A program made the translations under genes and the position numbers. A DNA stretch of 64,000 nucleotides from Pseudoluteimonas sp047602125 (lineage in GTDB: Bacteria > Pseudomonadota > Gammaproteobacteria > Xanthomonadales > Xanthomonadaceae): assembly GCA_047602125.1 (NCBI GenBank), contig JASGIB010000001.1:2108001-2172000 (forward strand), given 5' to 3'. This document shows positions 15,702-23,053 of this stretch, in pieces (position 1 is the first letter of the stretch; each line of letters opens with the position of its first letter). The notes beneath the pieces were generated by a model. The model saw only the letters and a program-made list of their open reading frames with translations. It made no database searches and was not told the origin of the DNA.

Positions 15702-16167
15702 GGCGAACGCCAGCGACATCCGCCGCGACGGCACCGTGCTCGGCTTCGATGTCGGCGCGCGCCGGATCGGCGTTGCGGTCGGCAGCGCCTTCGGCCATGG
15801 CGCGCGCGCGCTGGCGGTGGTCGATGTGCACGCGCACGGCCCGGACTGGAACGAGATCGACCGCCTGCGCCGCGAGTGGCGGCCGGACGGGTTCGTCGTC
15901 GGCGATCCGATGACGCTCGACGGCGGCGACCAGCCGATCCGGAAATTCGCGCGCGCCTTCGCCGGCGAATTGCGCAGTCGCTATGCGCTGCCCGTGGTGA
16001 TGGTGGACGAACGCGCGAGCTCGATCGAGGCCGCGCAGCGTTTCGCCGCCGACCGCGCCGAAGGCCGTCGCCGCAAGCGCGATGCCGCCGCGCTCGATGC
16101 CGTCGCCGCCGCGGTGATCGTCGAGCGCTGGCTCGCGGCGCCGCAGGATGCGCAACCCGTGACCTGA
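15694..16167 (+). CDS. ruvX: RuvX/YqgF Holliday-junction resolvase-like protein
   Basis: A 157-residue RNase H-fold protein implicated in 16S rRNA 5' end maturation (YqgF) and anti-termination. The first acidic motif GFDVGARRIGVAVG, the central VVGDPMTLDG, VMVDERASSIEA and the C-terminal RKRDAAALDAVAAAVIVE provide the acidic residues of the active site. Start at ATG 15694 inside the yqgE 3' end, indicating coupling. pyrB begins 21 bases after the stop. Confidence 0.94.
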   Translation: MPEANASDIRRDGTVLGFDVGARRIGVAVGSAFGHGARALAVVDVHAHGPDWNEIDRLRREWRPDGFVVGDPMTLDGGDQPIRKFARAFAGELRSRYALPVVMVDERASSIEAAQRFAADRAEGRRRKRDAAALDAVAAAVIVERWLAAPQDAQPVT

Positions 16168-16188
16168 TTCCGAAGCGAACACGACGCC

Positions 16189-17133
16189 ATGATCGAACAG
16201 CTCGCACCCGACGGACGCCTGCGACACCTGCTCGGCCTCGAAGGCCTGCCGCGCGAGGCGCTGGACCGGCTGCTGCAGCGCGCAGAGGCCTTGCGCGAGC
16301 ATGCAAGCGGCGGCACCGGCATGCGCGAGACGCTCGCCGGCACCGCGGTGTGCACGCTGTTCTTCGAACCATCCACGCGCACGCGCTCCAGCTTCCTGCT
16401 CGCGGCCCAGCGCCTCGGCGCGGATACCCTGGTGTTCGATGCGTCGACTTCGTCCACCAGCAAGGGCGAAACCGCGCTCGACACGTTGCGCAACCTGGAA
16501 GCGATGGGCGTGCGCGGCTTCGTCGTGCGCCACGCCGAGGACGGCGCGGTCGCGGCGCTCGCCGCGGCGGCGATGCCCGAAACCGCACTGGTCAATGCCG
16601 GCGACGGGCGCAGCCACCATCCCACGCAGGCGCTGCTCGACATGCTCACCCTGCGCCAGGCCAAGGGCGCGGATTTCTCCACGCTGAAGGTGCTGATCGT
16701 CGGCGACATCCTGCATTCGCGGGTCGCGCGCAGCGACCTGCGCGCGCTGCAGACGCTGGGCACCGGCGAGATCCGCGTCTGCGGACCGGCGTCGTTGCTG
16801 CCGGACGACGCCACGCTCGCGGGTTGCAACATCGCCGACGATTTCGACGCGGCGCTCGAAGGCGTGGACGCGGTGATGATGCTGCGCCTGCAGCGCGAAC
16901 GCATGGAACAGGGCCTGGTGCCCTCGCTCGAGGATTACCACCGCAACTACGGTTTGACCGAAAAACGCCTGCGCCGCGCCGCGCCGGATGCGGTGGTGCT
17001 GCATCCGGGGCCGATGAACCGCGGCGTGGAAATCGACGATGCGGTCGCCGATGGCCCGCAGTCGCTGATCCTGCGCCAGGTCGCGAACGGGGTCGCGGTG
17101 CGGATGGCGGTGCTCGAAGAGGTGCTGACGTAG
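16189..17133 (+). CDS. pyrB: Aspartate carbamoyltransferase catalytic subunit
   Basis: Condenses carbamoyl phosphate with aspartate, the committed step of pyrimidine synthesis. 314 residues with the carbamoyl-phosphate motif FFEPSTRTRSSF (STRTR at 62-66), GDGRSHHPTQALLDMLTL and the C-terminal LHPGPMNRGVE. No regulatory subunit gene (pyrI) is beside it. The stop codon TAG lies within the left arm of a REP-like palindrome (GTAGGGTGGGC...), so the repeat inserted at or replaced the native 3' end. Confidence 0.97.
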   Translation: MIEQLAPDGRLRHLLGLEGLPREALDRLLQRAEALREHASGGTGMRETLAGTAVCTLFFEPSTRTRSSFLLAAQRLGADTLVFDASTSSTSKGETALDTLRNLEAMGVRGFVVRHAEDGAVAALAAAAMPETALVNAGDGRSHHPTQALLDMLTLRQAKGADFSTLKVLIVGDILHSRVARSDLRALQTLGTGEIRVCGPASLLPDDATLAGCNIADDFDAALEGVDAVMMLRLQRERMEQGLVPSLEDYHRNYGLTEKRLRRAAPDAVVLHPGPMNRGVEIDDAVADGPQSLILRQVANGVAVRMAVLEEVLT

Positions 17134-17242
17134 GGTGGGCCTTGGCCCACCGTTGCCAGCAACCAGTTCACGATGATTGAAATCGCTTTGCGTGTTTCCC
17201 GGGCGGAAAAGCGATGACGTGGTGGGCCAGGGCCCACCCTAC
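17130..17242. repeat. REP-like inverted pair between pyrB and thioredoxin gene
   Basis: Two facing copies: GTAGGGTGGGCCTTGGCCCACC at 17130-17151 and its near-perfect inverse at 17221-17242, each itself a hairpin, with about 70 bases between. GTAG-headed palindromes of this kind are common between genes in xanthomonads. The first copy supplies the pyrB stop codon. The pair may also act as a bidirectional terminator for the convergent genes. Confidence 0.85.
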
Positions 17243-17254
17243 ATGCCGATTGAC

Positions 17255-18640
17255 TCAGCTTTTCTGCGCCTCGGCGAGTCGCTTCTTCGCATCCGCCAGC
17301 GCATCCGGCCGCGCCTGTCCCTTCGGCAGCGCTTCGTAGCCCGCGACTTCCTGCTTCAGCGTGGCGACTTCACCGGCATGGTCGCCCATGCGCGACTGGA
17401 TGTCGGCCTTCTGCCGCACGTACAGCAACTTGCGCGGGCCGTAAGCCTTGGCGATCGCGCGATCAACCGCGGTCAGCGCCTGCGGCAGCCGATCCATCTT
17501 GGACAGCGCGCTCGCGAGCCGCGCTGGCGGTTCGTACGAATCCAGCAATTCCTTTTCGCGCGCTTCCAGCATCGCCACCGCTTCGTCGCCGCGGCCGAGC
17601 GCGACGTAGGCCTGCGCGCGCGCGTAATCGAAGGTTTGCGCCAGCAACGGGTCCTTGATCCCGGCCGCCGCCTTTTCGAGGATCGCGAGGCGCTGTTCCT
17701 GCGCGTGCTTGGAACCGGCTTCGTCGCCGTCGTCGGCGAGCGCGTAGGAGAGGGTGTTCCACGCATCGGCACGATCGTCGGCGCTGGCGTCGGCGGGCGG
17801 GTTGGCGGTGAAATCGCGCAGCTGCGCGACCGCCTCGGCATGCGCCAGCTTCGCGTCGCCCGTCTTCGCATCGCCGGCGCAGTCGAGCAGGGTCGCGGAA
17901 TAATCCGCGGGCACCGCGGCGCCGCGCACTTCGGCGAGGTGCGCACGGCCGACTTTGACGCAGGCCGCATCGTCGCCGGCCTGCGAGAGCGAGAACAGCC
18001 AGCCCATCAGCGCCTCGTTGCGGCGCGGCCAATTGGCTGGTGCTTTTTCGATGACACGAGCGTATTGCTTCGCCGCACCGGCCCAGTCGCCGGTGGCCTG
18101 CAACGACTTCGCCGTTGCGGACAGGGCTTCGGGCGAATCCGGGTTTGCGCCTTTCGCGTCGATGGCGGCGAGGCCGTCCTGCACGAAGCCGCGGAATTCA
18201 TTCACCGAAGCCGAACCCGGCCACAGGCCGGTGGCCTTGCCGCTCGCCGGATCGATGACGAAGAACGTCGGCCAGACGTTGACCGAATACTTTTCGAGGA
18301 AGCCGGCGTTCTCTTCCTTGTCGGTATCGAGTTCGACCAGCACCACGCGGTCGCCGAGCGGCGCCAGCGCGGGATCGTTGAGCACGTAGTGCTGCATCGA
18401 CAGGCAGGTGTGGCACCACGGCGCCCAGGCATCGACCAGCAACGCCTTGCCTTCGGCCCTGGCCTTCGCCATGCCTGCGTCGAAGCTGTCGACCGCAACC
18501 AGCTTTGTTGCGGCGGCGGCAACGGGCACCGTGGCTTTCGCGGCCGGCGCAGGCGCGGTGTTCGCCTGTTCGTGCTTCTGGCAGGCGGCCAGGCCGAGGA
18601 GCAGGGCAGGAATCAGCAGGGACAGGGGGCGCAGTTGCAT
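17255..18640 (-). CDS. Thioredoxin-fold lipoprotein with TPR-like region
   Basis: A 461-residue predicted lipoprotein (lipobox LAAC, Cys20). Residues about 47-165 form a thioredoxin-like domain with active site WAPWCHTC (Cys76, Cys79) and the cis-proline region VNVWPTFFVID. From about 170 to the end the sequence is helical and repeats an A/L-rich 34-residue pattern (EALSATAKSLQATGDWAGAAKQYARVI, ALGRGDEAVAMLEAREKEL), which fits tetratricopeptide repeats. Likely a periplasmic thiol-disulphide protein with a protein-binding arm, related to DsbD-gamma/thioredoxin-like proteins; partners are unknown. Confidence 0.82.
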   Translation of the reverse strand: MQLRPLSLLIPALLLGLAACQKHEQANTAPAPAAKATVPVAAAATKLVAVDSFDAGMAKARAEGKALLVDAWAPWCHTCLSMQHYVLNDPALAPLGDRVVLVELDTDKEENAGFLEKYSVNVWPTFFVIDPASGKATGLWPGSASVNEFRGFVQDGLAAIDAKGANPDSPEALSATAKSLQATGDWAGAAKQYARVIEKAPANWPRRNEALMGWLFSLSQAGDDAACVKVGRAHLAEVRGAAVPADYSATLLDCAGDAKTGDAKLAHAEAVAQLRDFTANPPADASADDRADAWNTLSYALADDGDEAGSKHAQEQRLAILEKAAAGIKDPLLAQTFDYARAQAYVALGRGDEAVAMLEAREKELLDSYEPPARLASALSKMDRLPQALTAVDRAIAKAYGPRKLLYVRQKADIQSRMGDHAGEVATLKQEVAGYEALPKGQARPDALADAKKRLAEAQKS

Positions 18641-18684
18641 GGCGGGTCTCTCATTCTTTGGGGGATCATTTCGGTGCGGCGGGA

Positions 18685-19227
18685 TCAGTCGACGATTTCC
18701 GCCAGTTCCATCTTCGTCCTGCCGAGGAATAGTCGTTGCGCCGGCAATCCGCAGGTTTCCCGCATGCTGTCGACATGGTCGAGTTGGTAATGGATCTCCA
18801 GCTTGTCGATGACGCGCTGGTCGCCGAACTCGACCGTCCAGTCACCCAGATAGGTTAGCCCGACCGGCGAGACGCCGAACCACAAGGAAGACGTGGAAAC
18901 CGGGTAGGTCAGGTCGTTCATTACGCCCGTCATGAATTCCCTGAAGTAGTACTTGCCCGCAGGCACGTCGGCCGCGAAGTAACAGATACCTCCCGGCGTG
19001 TTCTGGAAACTGCAGCGGTTCAGGATGATCCGGTCGGTCGAGGTGGTCGATTGCAGCCACGGCCTGCCCGGGATCTCCGGGCCGATGTTCATGACGACGA
19101 GATTGCGGGTCGCGCCCACGGCGCAGTTCGGGGCGGCGTGGGCGGGCACGGACAAGGCCAACAGCAGGCTTCCGGCGAAGAGGGACAGGGGATGCAGGCA
19201 TGCTTGGGCAGAACTCGTGACAGGCAT
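18685..19227 (-). CDS. Secreted hypothetical protein, 180 aa
   Basis: Not recognised. It has an N-terminal signal sequence (hydrophobic LSLFAGSLLLALSVPAHA, cleavage likely before APNCAVG). The mature part has four cysteines (PNCAV, NRCSF, GICYF, RETCG) and is rich in aromatic residues and beta-type sequence, for example AGKYYFREFMTGVMND. It ends with an acidic tail MELAEIVD. It lies 44 bases upstream of the thioredoxin lipoprotein on the same strand, so a cotranscribed disulphide-containing client of that protein is conceivable, but this is speculation. Confidence 0.7.
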   Translation of the reverse strand: MPVTSSAQACLHPLSLFAGSLLLALSVPAHAAPNCAVGATRNLVVMNIGPEIPGRPWLQSTTSTDRIILNRCSFQNTPGGICYFAADVPAGKYYFREFMTGVMNDLTYPVSTSSLWFGVSPVGLTYLGDWTVEFGDQRVIDKLEIHYQLDHVDSMRETCGLPAQRLFLGRTKMELAEIVD

Positions 19228-19319
19228 GGCGTGATCCGGTCGGGGAGGCCATCGTAGCGCGCCGCGCCGGGTCGAGCGACGGCCGCCAGGACACGCCTCT
19301 CGCGCTGGAGGCCAGCGTG

Positions 19320-19733
19320 TCAGCTGAATCGCAGCGATTTGATGAAACCGAACAGTTCGCGCAGCGTGCCCCGGTACAACCAGATGCCGCCGCAAGCGAC
19401 GTAGAGCGCAAGCGAGGCGGGCGCGTTGGCGGAACGCATGAGGGCCAATGCCGCCGGATCCCTGAAATGCCAGTAGAGGGCATAACCGCCATCCACAGAG
19501 AGCCAGGCGGAGAGGATGGCGAGTGGAAGTTGCCGCCATTTCCGATCCAGCAAGACCCGCAGGCTGCATGGCGCCGTGAAGTAGGTGCACCCGGCCATGA
19601 GCAGGCTGACCGGGATGTCCCAATCCGGTGCAGGGGTATGGATCGAACCAGCGACGAGGAGGCCGATGCCGATCGCCAGCGTGAGCAGTTTCCACGGGCG
19701 CAGGTATTCGGATGGCGGGTAAAGGAAGTTCAC
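19320..19733 (-). CDS. Hypothetical membrane protein, 137 aa
   Basis: Not recognised. Four hydrophobic segments are visible: LLTLAIGIGLLVAGSI, IPVSLLMAGCTYFTAP, LPLAILSAWLSVDGGYALYW and ASLALYVACGGIWLY, so it is a small inner-membrane protein. The start is GTG 19733, which overlaps the stop of the preceding gene as GTGA; no ATG is available before the first segment. The overlap points to translational coupling with the 159-residue protein upstream. Confidence 0.68.
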   Translation of the reverse strand: MNFLYPPSEYLRPWKLLTLAIGIGLLVAGSIHTPAPDWDIPVSLLMAGCTYFTAPCSLRVLLDRKWRQLPLAILSAWLSVDGGYALYWHFRDPAALALMRSANAPASLALYVACGGIWLYRGTLRELFGFIKSLRFS

Positions 19734-20209
19734 CGGGTTGATGCCTTGCGCGCCAAGGACGAAGGCGGCTCGAACCCCTCGCGTTCGTCGTCCCAGGCCA
19801 GCGCGGCGATCCACCAGCGGCCGTCGAGGCGCACGAGCTGCATCTGCTTGGCGCCGCGCGTGCGGAACGACACTCCATCCAGCACGCCAGATTTTGCGTA
19901 CAGGCTGCGCCGGCTCGCGGTGTTGCCGTCGATCCACGTGCGCGCATCGGTTTCGCGTTCGTCGAAGTCGACCAGCCGGCCCTGCGTCAGCAACGGTCGG
20001 CGCTGCTCGATGAATGCATCCAGCGACTGCACCTGTTCCTGCCCGGGAATCGCCTTGCAGATCGCGCATTGCGGCAGGAACACTTCGCGCAGGCCGTCGA
20101 GATCCGGCGCGCGACCGCCGCGATTGTCGAACGCGGCGTACATGCGCGCCGCGAGCGTATCGATGGCGGTGAGGTCGGCAGTCAGGGTTTCTTCTGCGCG
20201 AACAGCCAT
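19730..20209 (-). CDS. SnoaL/DUF4440-like hypothetical protein, 159 aa
   Basis: A soluble protein with the length and pattern of the NTF2/SnoaL-like fold: N-terminal helix IDTLAARMYAAFDNRGG, a SLDAFIEQRRPLLTQGRLVDFDERET middle, and C-terminal strands FRTRGAKQMQLVRLDGRWWIAALAWDDE, a common ending in this fold. Enzyme or binding activity is not evident. The start at ATG 20209 lies 28 bases inside the esterase gene upstream, and the stop overlaps the next gene's GTG, so the three genes form a tight unit. Confidence 0.72.
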   Translation of the reverse strand: MAVRAEETLTADLTAIDTLAARMYAAFDNRGGRAPDLDGLREVFLPQCAICKAIPGQEQVQSLDAFIEQRRPLLTQGRLVDFDERETDARTWIDGNTASRRSLYAKSGVLDGVSFRTRGAKQMQLVRLDGRWWIAALAWDDEREGFEPPSSLARKASTR

Positions 20210-20982
20210 GTCCACAGTTCCGGCGTCTGCGAATACGCGGGATCCCAGGCGTTGTGGTTGGCGTCCGGGAATTCGGTGTAGCGCGCGTCCGCGCCCGCGG
20301 CCTTGAGCGCGGCGTAGGTCTTGCGGTCGTCCTCGAGCGGGACGAGGTCGTCCTTGGCGCCGTGGAAGATCCAGATCGGCACATGCTTCAGGCGTTGCGC
20401 GAGCGTCGCGTACGGATCGGCGACGCCGGCGAGTTCGGTCACGTACAGGCTGCGTTCGTCGCTCGGTGGCGTCAGCGCGCCGCAGATCGGCACCAGCGCG
20501 GCGAAGCGGTCGGGCTGCATCAGCGCGACTTCCCACGTGCCGTAGCCGCCCATCGACAGGCCGGTGAGGTAGGTGCGCTTCGGGTCGGCGTAGAATTCGC
20601 GGCTGGCGGCATCGAGTTCGTCGATGGCGAGCTGCGCGGTCGGGCCCATCCAGTCGCGGTCGTCCGGCGCCTGCGCGAACACCACGACGGCGGGGAAATC
20701 GTCCATGTGCTGGCGCACGTACGGCCCGAGCCCGACCTTGGTCGGTTTCTCGCCGTCGCTGCCGCGTTCGCCGGTGCCGTGCAGGAACAGGATGATCGGC
20801 GGATGCGTGCCGCCCCCCGCGCGCGAGGGCACGAACACCTGGTATTTGTGCGCCGTGCCATCGACGACGAGCTGGCGTTCGACGAATGCGCCGGTATCCA
20901 TCGAGGTTTCCTTCGGAACCGTGGTGCAGGCGGAGGCGAGCAGGGCTGCGCCGAGGGCGAGAATCGTGCGGAAGGCGTGCAT
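20182..20982 (-). CDS. Alpha/beta hydrolase lipoprotein (PHB depolymerase/carboxylesterase-like)
   Basis: A 266-residue predicted lipoprotein (MHAFRTILALGAALLASAC, lipobox). The hydrolase fold is shown by ILFLHGTGERGSDG (oxyanion region), nucleophile motif GLSMGGYGTWE, an acid region KDDLVPLEDD and the His segment FPDANHNAWDPAY. Such phospholipase/carboxylesterase-like enzymes hydrolyse small or polymeric esters in the envelope; the substrate cannot be read from sequence. GGAGGAACCC precedes the ATG at 20982. Confidence 0.83.
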   Translation of the reverse strand: MHAFRTILALGAALLASACTTVPKETSMDTGAFVERQLVVDGTAHKYQVFVPSRAGGGTHPPIILFLHGTGERGSDGEKPTKVGLGPYVRQHMDDFPAVVVFAQAPDDRDWMGPTAQLAIDELDAASREFYADPKRTYLTGLSMGGYGTWEVALMQPDRFAALVPICGALTPPSDERSLYVTELAGVADPYATLAQRLKHVPIWIFHGAKDDLVPLEDDRKTYAALKAAGADARYTEFPDANHNAWDPAYSQTPELWTWLFAQKKP

Positions 20983-21058
20983 GGGTTCCTCCGTGTGTTG
21001 GCCGAATCGTACCGCGAGGCGGATCGGTTCGAGCGAATGATCCGGCGCGTCGCAGGGG

Positions 21059-21475
21059 CTAGCCGGAAAGGCGCTTTGCTGCGGCGACCGAGGAAGCAAT
21101 GAGTGCCTCGAGTACGCCGGCATCGAGGTCCGCCAGGCACTTGAAGTACAGGCAGGACTTGCCCATTTTGTGCTTGCCGAGCCGGGCCAGGAGCGTGGCT
21201 TGCCCGGGATCTTCCGGGCCGAGGTAGACGACGAGTTCCTTGCCGCGCACTGCGAAGGCGGCAAGCGGTGTGTCGCCCGAGCGACCGCTGTCGTGCCGGT
21301 AGGTGTACGAGCCATAGCCGACGATGCTCGGTCCCCACATGTAGGGTTGCTGCTTCGTGACCCGCTTGCACAGCGCCATGAGGGTCTTGCAATCCTCCAG
21401 TTGCCCGGGGCTGGCCCTGGAAGCGAGGTATTCGGTGACGCTCGCGCCCGTCGGTCTGGTTTTGTTTCCGGCCAT
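21059..21475 (-). CDS. DUF1801 domain protein, 138 aa
   Basis: Matches the DUF1801 (YdhG-like) family: TGASVTEYLASRAS at the start, CKTLMALCKRVTKQQPYMWGPSIVGYGSYTYRH in the centre, and a C-terminal LGKHKMGKSCLYFKCLADLDAGVLEALI. The family is widespread and of unknown biochemical role; small soluble alpha/beta proteins. I start at ATG 21475, nine bases after GAGGGAAC; an in-frame ATG at 21490 is the alternative. It lies next to an integron cassette cluster and may itself be an old cassette gene. Confidence 0.82.
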   Translation of the reverse strand: MAGNKTRPTGASVTEYLASRASPGQLEDCKTLMALCKRVTKQQPYMWGPSIVGYGSYTYRHDSGRSGDTPLAAFAVRGKELVVYLGPEDPGQATLLARLGKHKMGKSCLYFKCLADLDAGVLEALIASSVAAAKRLSG

Positions 21476-21584
21476 CGTAGGTTCCCTCATTGCGGGGAGA
21501 CCGGGGCTTCCGGTCGGTGCGATGCCGAAGCCCGACTTCAATCGGGCCGCGGAGCGAAAAGCGGCATGGGCGAAGTGTTGTGCC

Positions 21585-21998
21585 TCACGCCGCGGCCAAC
21601 AGGCGTAAAGCCCAATACAGCCCGATCGCCATTTGCACGGCGAAGGCGGTGAAGCGGATGCTGACCGCAAGCGCGGACACCGAACACAAGTGCACGAGCG
21701 ACTGGAAGACGCGGGCGCCGAGGAACAGCCAGGCCAGCGGATTCGTGATGGATGTATTGCCGGTGGCGATCGCGGCCAGGAGCAGGCCGCCGAAGATCGG
21801 CAGGTTCTCGAGGCAATTGGCGTGCGCCCTGGCGAGTCGCTGCATAAAGGGCGACAGGTTCGCGTTGTCGGGCGTGAATCCGTTGGCCGGGACTTTCCGG
21901 CGCAGCACGAGTTGCGTGCGAACGGCTTCCATGAGGGTCAGCAGAAGCAGCGTCCAGGCGATGAAGGCGACGAGTACGATGGCGCTTGGCGAGGACAT
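21585..21998 (-). CDS. MAPEG family membrane protein (cassette-type position)
   Basis: A 137-residue integral membrane protein of the MAPEG fold: four hydrophobic helices, with the motif RAHANCLENLPIFGGLL after the first loop, which corresponds to the conserved RxxANxxE signature of the family. Relatives conjugate glutathione to lipids, but bacterial members are mostly uncharacterised. On the minus strand its ATG is 25 bases after the crossover point of an attC site, with a GAGAGG ribosome binding site, exactly the geometry of an integron gene cassette. The downstream attC is not clearly preserved. Confidence 0.85.
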   Translation of the reverse strand: MSSPSAIVLVAFIAWTLLLLTLMEAVRTQLVLRRKVPANGFTPDNANLSPFMQRLARAHANCLENLPIFGGLLLAAIATGNTSITNPLAWLFLGARVFQSLVHLCSVSALAVSIRFTAFAVQMAIGLYWALRLLAAA

Positions 21999-22017
21999 TG
22001 CGAACCTCTCTTGTGAG

Positions 22018-22077
22018 GTCTGACGTCTGAATCAAGCCGCACCGAGAAGCGGGTTCGGCTTGGATGAATTGTTAGGC
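22018..22077 (-). repeat. attC recombination site 2 (60 bp)
   Basis: On the minus strand it starts GCCTAACAATTCATCCAAGCC and ends CGGCTTGATTCAGACGTCAGAC. The two halves are imperfect inverted repeats (AAGCCGAACCCGC / GTGCGGCTTGATT) around a short centre, as in the aadA-type 59-base elements. The outer core is GTCAGAC instead of GTTAGAC, one change from the consensus. This is a structure-specific site for IntI recombination. Confidence 0.85.
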
Positions 22078-22116
22078 CTGACAAGCCAATAATTCTGGAT
22101 GATCATATGCACGAAA

Positions 22117-22365
22117 TTACTTATCGAATAGGGCGCTGTAAATTCCGAAGATCACTAGCCCTAGGATAAGAACTTGAGCAATAACATCACCAAGTGTGGT
22201 TCTGAACTTCCAAGGTTCTCCATACATCTTGATCGTGCGGCCGTAGAATCCAGTGGTAAGCCAATACTTTCGCCCGTGCTCGTCGATGTACGTCTTCTTT
22301 TCTGGATCGGGGATAGTGAGAGGCTTGTCTTTTAGAGATTCTTTAGCTCCGGAATTCTTGTTCAT
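22117..22365 (-). CDS. Cassette-encoded small membrane protein, 82 aa
   Basis: Not recognised. The first 55 residues are hydrophilic and charged (MNKNSGAKESLKDKPLT, then KYWLTTGFYGRTIKMYGEPW), followed by one membrane helix, VIAQVLILGLVIFGIYSAL. It is the only gene of its integron cassette, flanked by attC sites. It has a weak GGAGAGATGAA ribosome binding site and low GC (about 43%). No homologue with known function comes to mind. Confidence 0.72.
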   Translation of the reverse strand: MNKNSGAKESLKDKPLTIPDPEKKTYIDEHGRKYWLTTGFYGRTIKMYGEPWKFRTTLGDVIAQVLILGLVIFGIYSALFDK

Positions 22366-22398
22366 TTCATCTCTCCGTAGCGGCCGATTTCATGACAC

Positions 22399-22458
22399 GC
22401 CTAACGCCTGAATTAAGCCGACCCGCGAGGCGGGTTCGGCTCGAAGGAATTGTTAGGC
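22399..22458 (-). repeat. attC recombination site 1 (60 bp)
   Basis: On the minus strand it runs from GCCTAACAATTCC to CAGGCGTTAGGC, with both seven-base cores perfect (GCCTAAC and GTTAGGC) and inner complementary arms CGAGCCGAACCCGCC / GCGGGTCGGCTTAA. It is very close to the attC of classical resistance cassettes. The stop codon TAA of the HEPN-like gene lies within its first core, typical for cassettes. Confidence 0.92.
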
Positions 22459-23034
22459 TTTGTCCGAGTTGCGACACGCCGCATCCAGAATATCAAGCGT
22501 CGCGATGGCGTCTGACACCTTGAAATACGGGGCGTCCTTTCCTTCATGAGGATAGCGCCACAGAACAAATGCGTTGTTCAGTGTCTCTAGAACCGAGCGG
22601 AGATCACCGGGCGCTTCAGAGCCCTTGTCTTCTTGGTACTGAGTTGTGAGCAAGTCGATCGCATGCACTGCTGCGGCGGGGAGGTTGTCGAATAGTTCTG
22701 TCCGAAGACGATGCCCATGGAGGTTCTTGCCGAAAATTTGCCCGACCGCTTTGAGGTAAAGCTCGATTGAGAAAACCGAGTTGACAACAAAGGGTGTCAC
22801 TGCCGAATGATCCCAAGGCTTGCGAGATAGCTTCGTTCCGTAAATGAACATGGCCGTGGCACCAAAAGACCTAGCTTGTTGCAGCAACAACTCCAAACTT
22901 GAAAGTGGCCTGTCCACGCCTGCTTCTGTCATGGCGGCTTTGACAGCAGCAACATCTTTCTCGATGTCACCAGATATTGGGATCTCAGCAATTGGCTTGC
23001 CGTCTACGAGGAGTGTCCTTGTGTTTGCGGTCAC
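22453..23034 (-). CDS. Cassette-encoded HEPN-like protein, 193 aa
   Basis: Function unproven. The central part, FVVNSVFSIELYLKAVGQIFGK followed by HGHRLRTELFDNLP, has the look of an alpha-helical HEPN-type domain (helix with N-x-F-x-IE-x-LK, then GH-x-L). The second half continues helical with a DLRSVLETLNNAFVLWRYPHEG segment. HEPN proteins are often RNases or nucleotidyltransferase partners in toxin and defence systems, but the classic RX4-6H catalytic motif is not clear here. Start chosen at GTG 23034 (ribosome binding site GGAG 7 bases upstream); TTG 23052 is an in-frame alternative. The stop is inside attC. Confidence 0.7.
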   Translation of the reverse strand: MTANTRTLLVDGKPIAEIPISGDIEKDVAAVKAAMTEAGVDRPLSSLELLLQQARSFGATAMFIYGTKLSRKPWDHSAVTPFVVNSVFSIELYLKAVGQIFGKNLHGHRLRTELFDNLPAAAVHAIDLLTTQYQEDKGSEAPGDLRSVLETLNNAFVLWRYPHEGKDAPYFKVSDAIATLDILDAACRNSDKA

Positions 23035-23053
23035 ATTGACTCCAGAGTGCAAA

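Noticed and set aside
21476..21584. A third full attC site after the MAPEG gene
   Set aside because: There are inverted arms and a GCACAAC sequence, but no matching GTTRRRY core and no correct spacing; not annotated as attC.
22018..22077. Interpreting the inverted repeats near the cassettes as transcription terminators or REPs
   Set aside because: The cores GCCTAAC/GTTAGGC, 60-bp length, mismatched inner arms and stop codon inside the core match attC sites; there is no T run.
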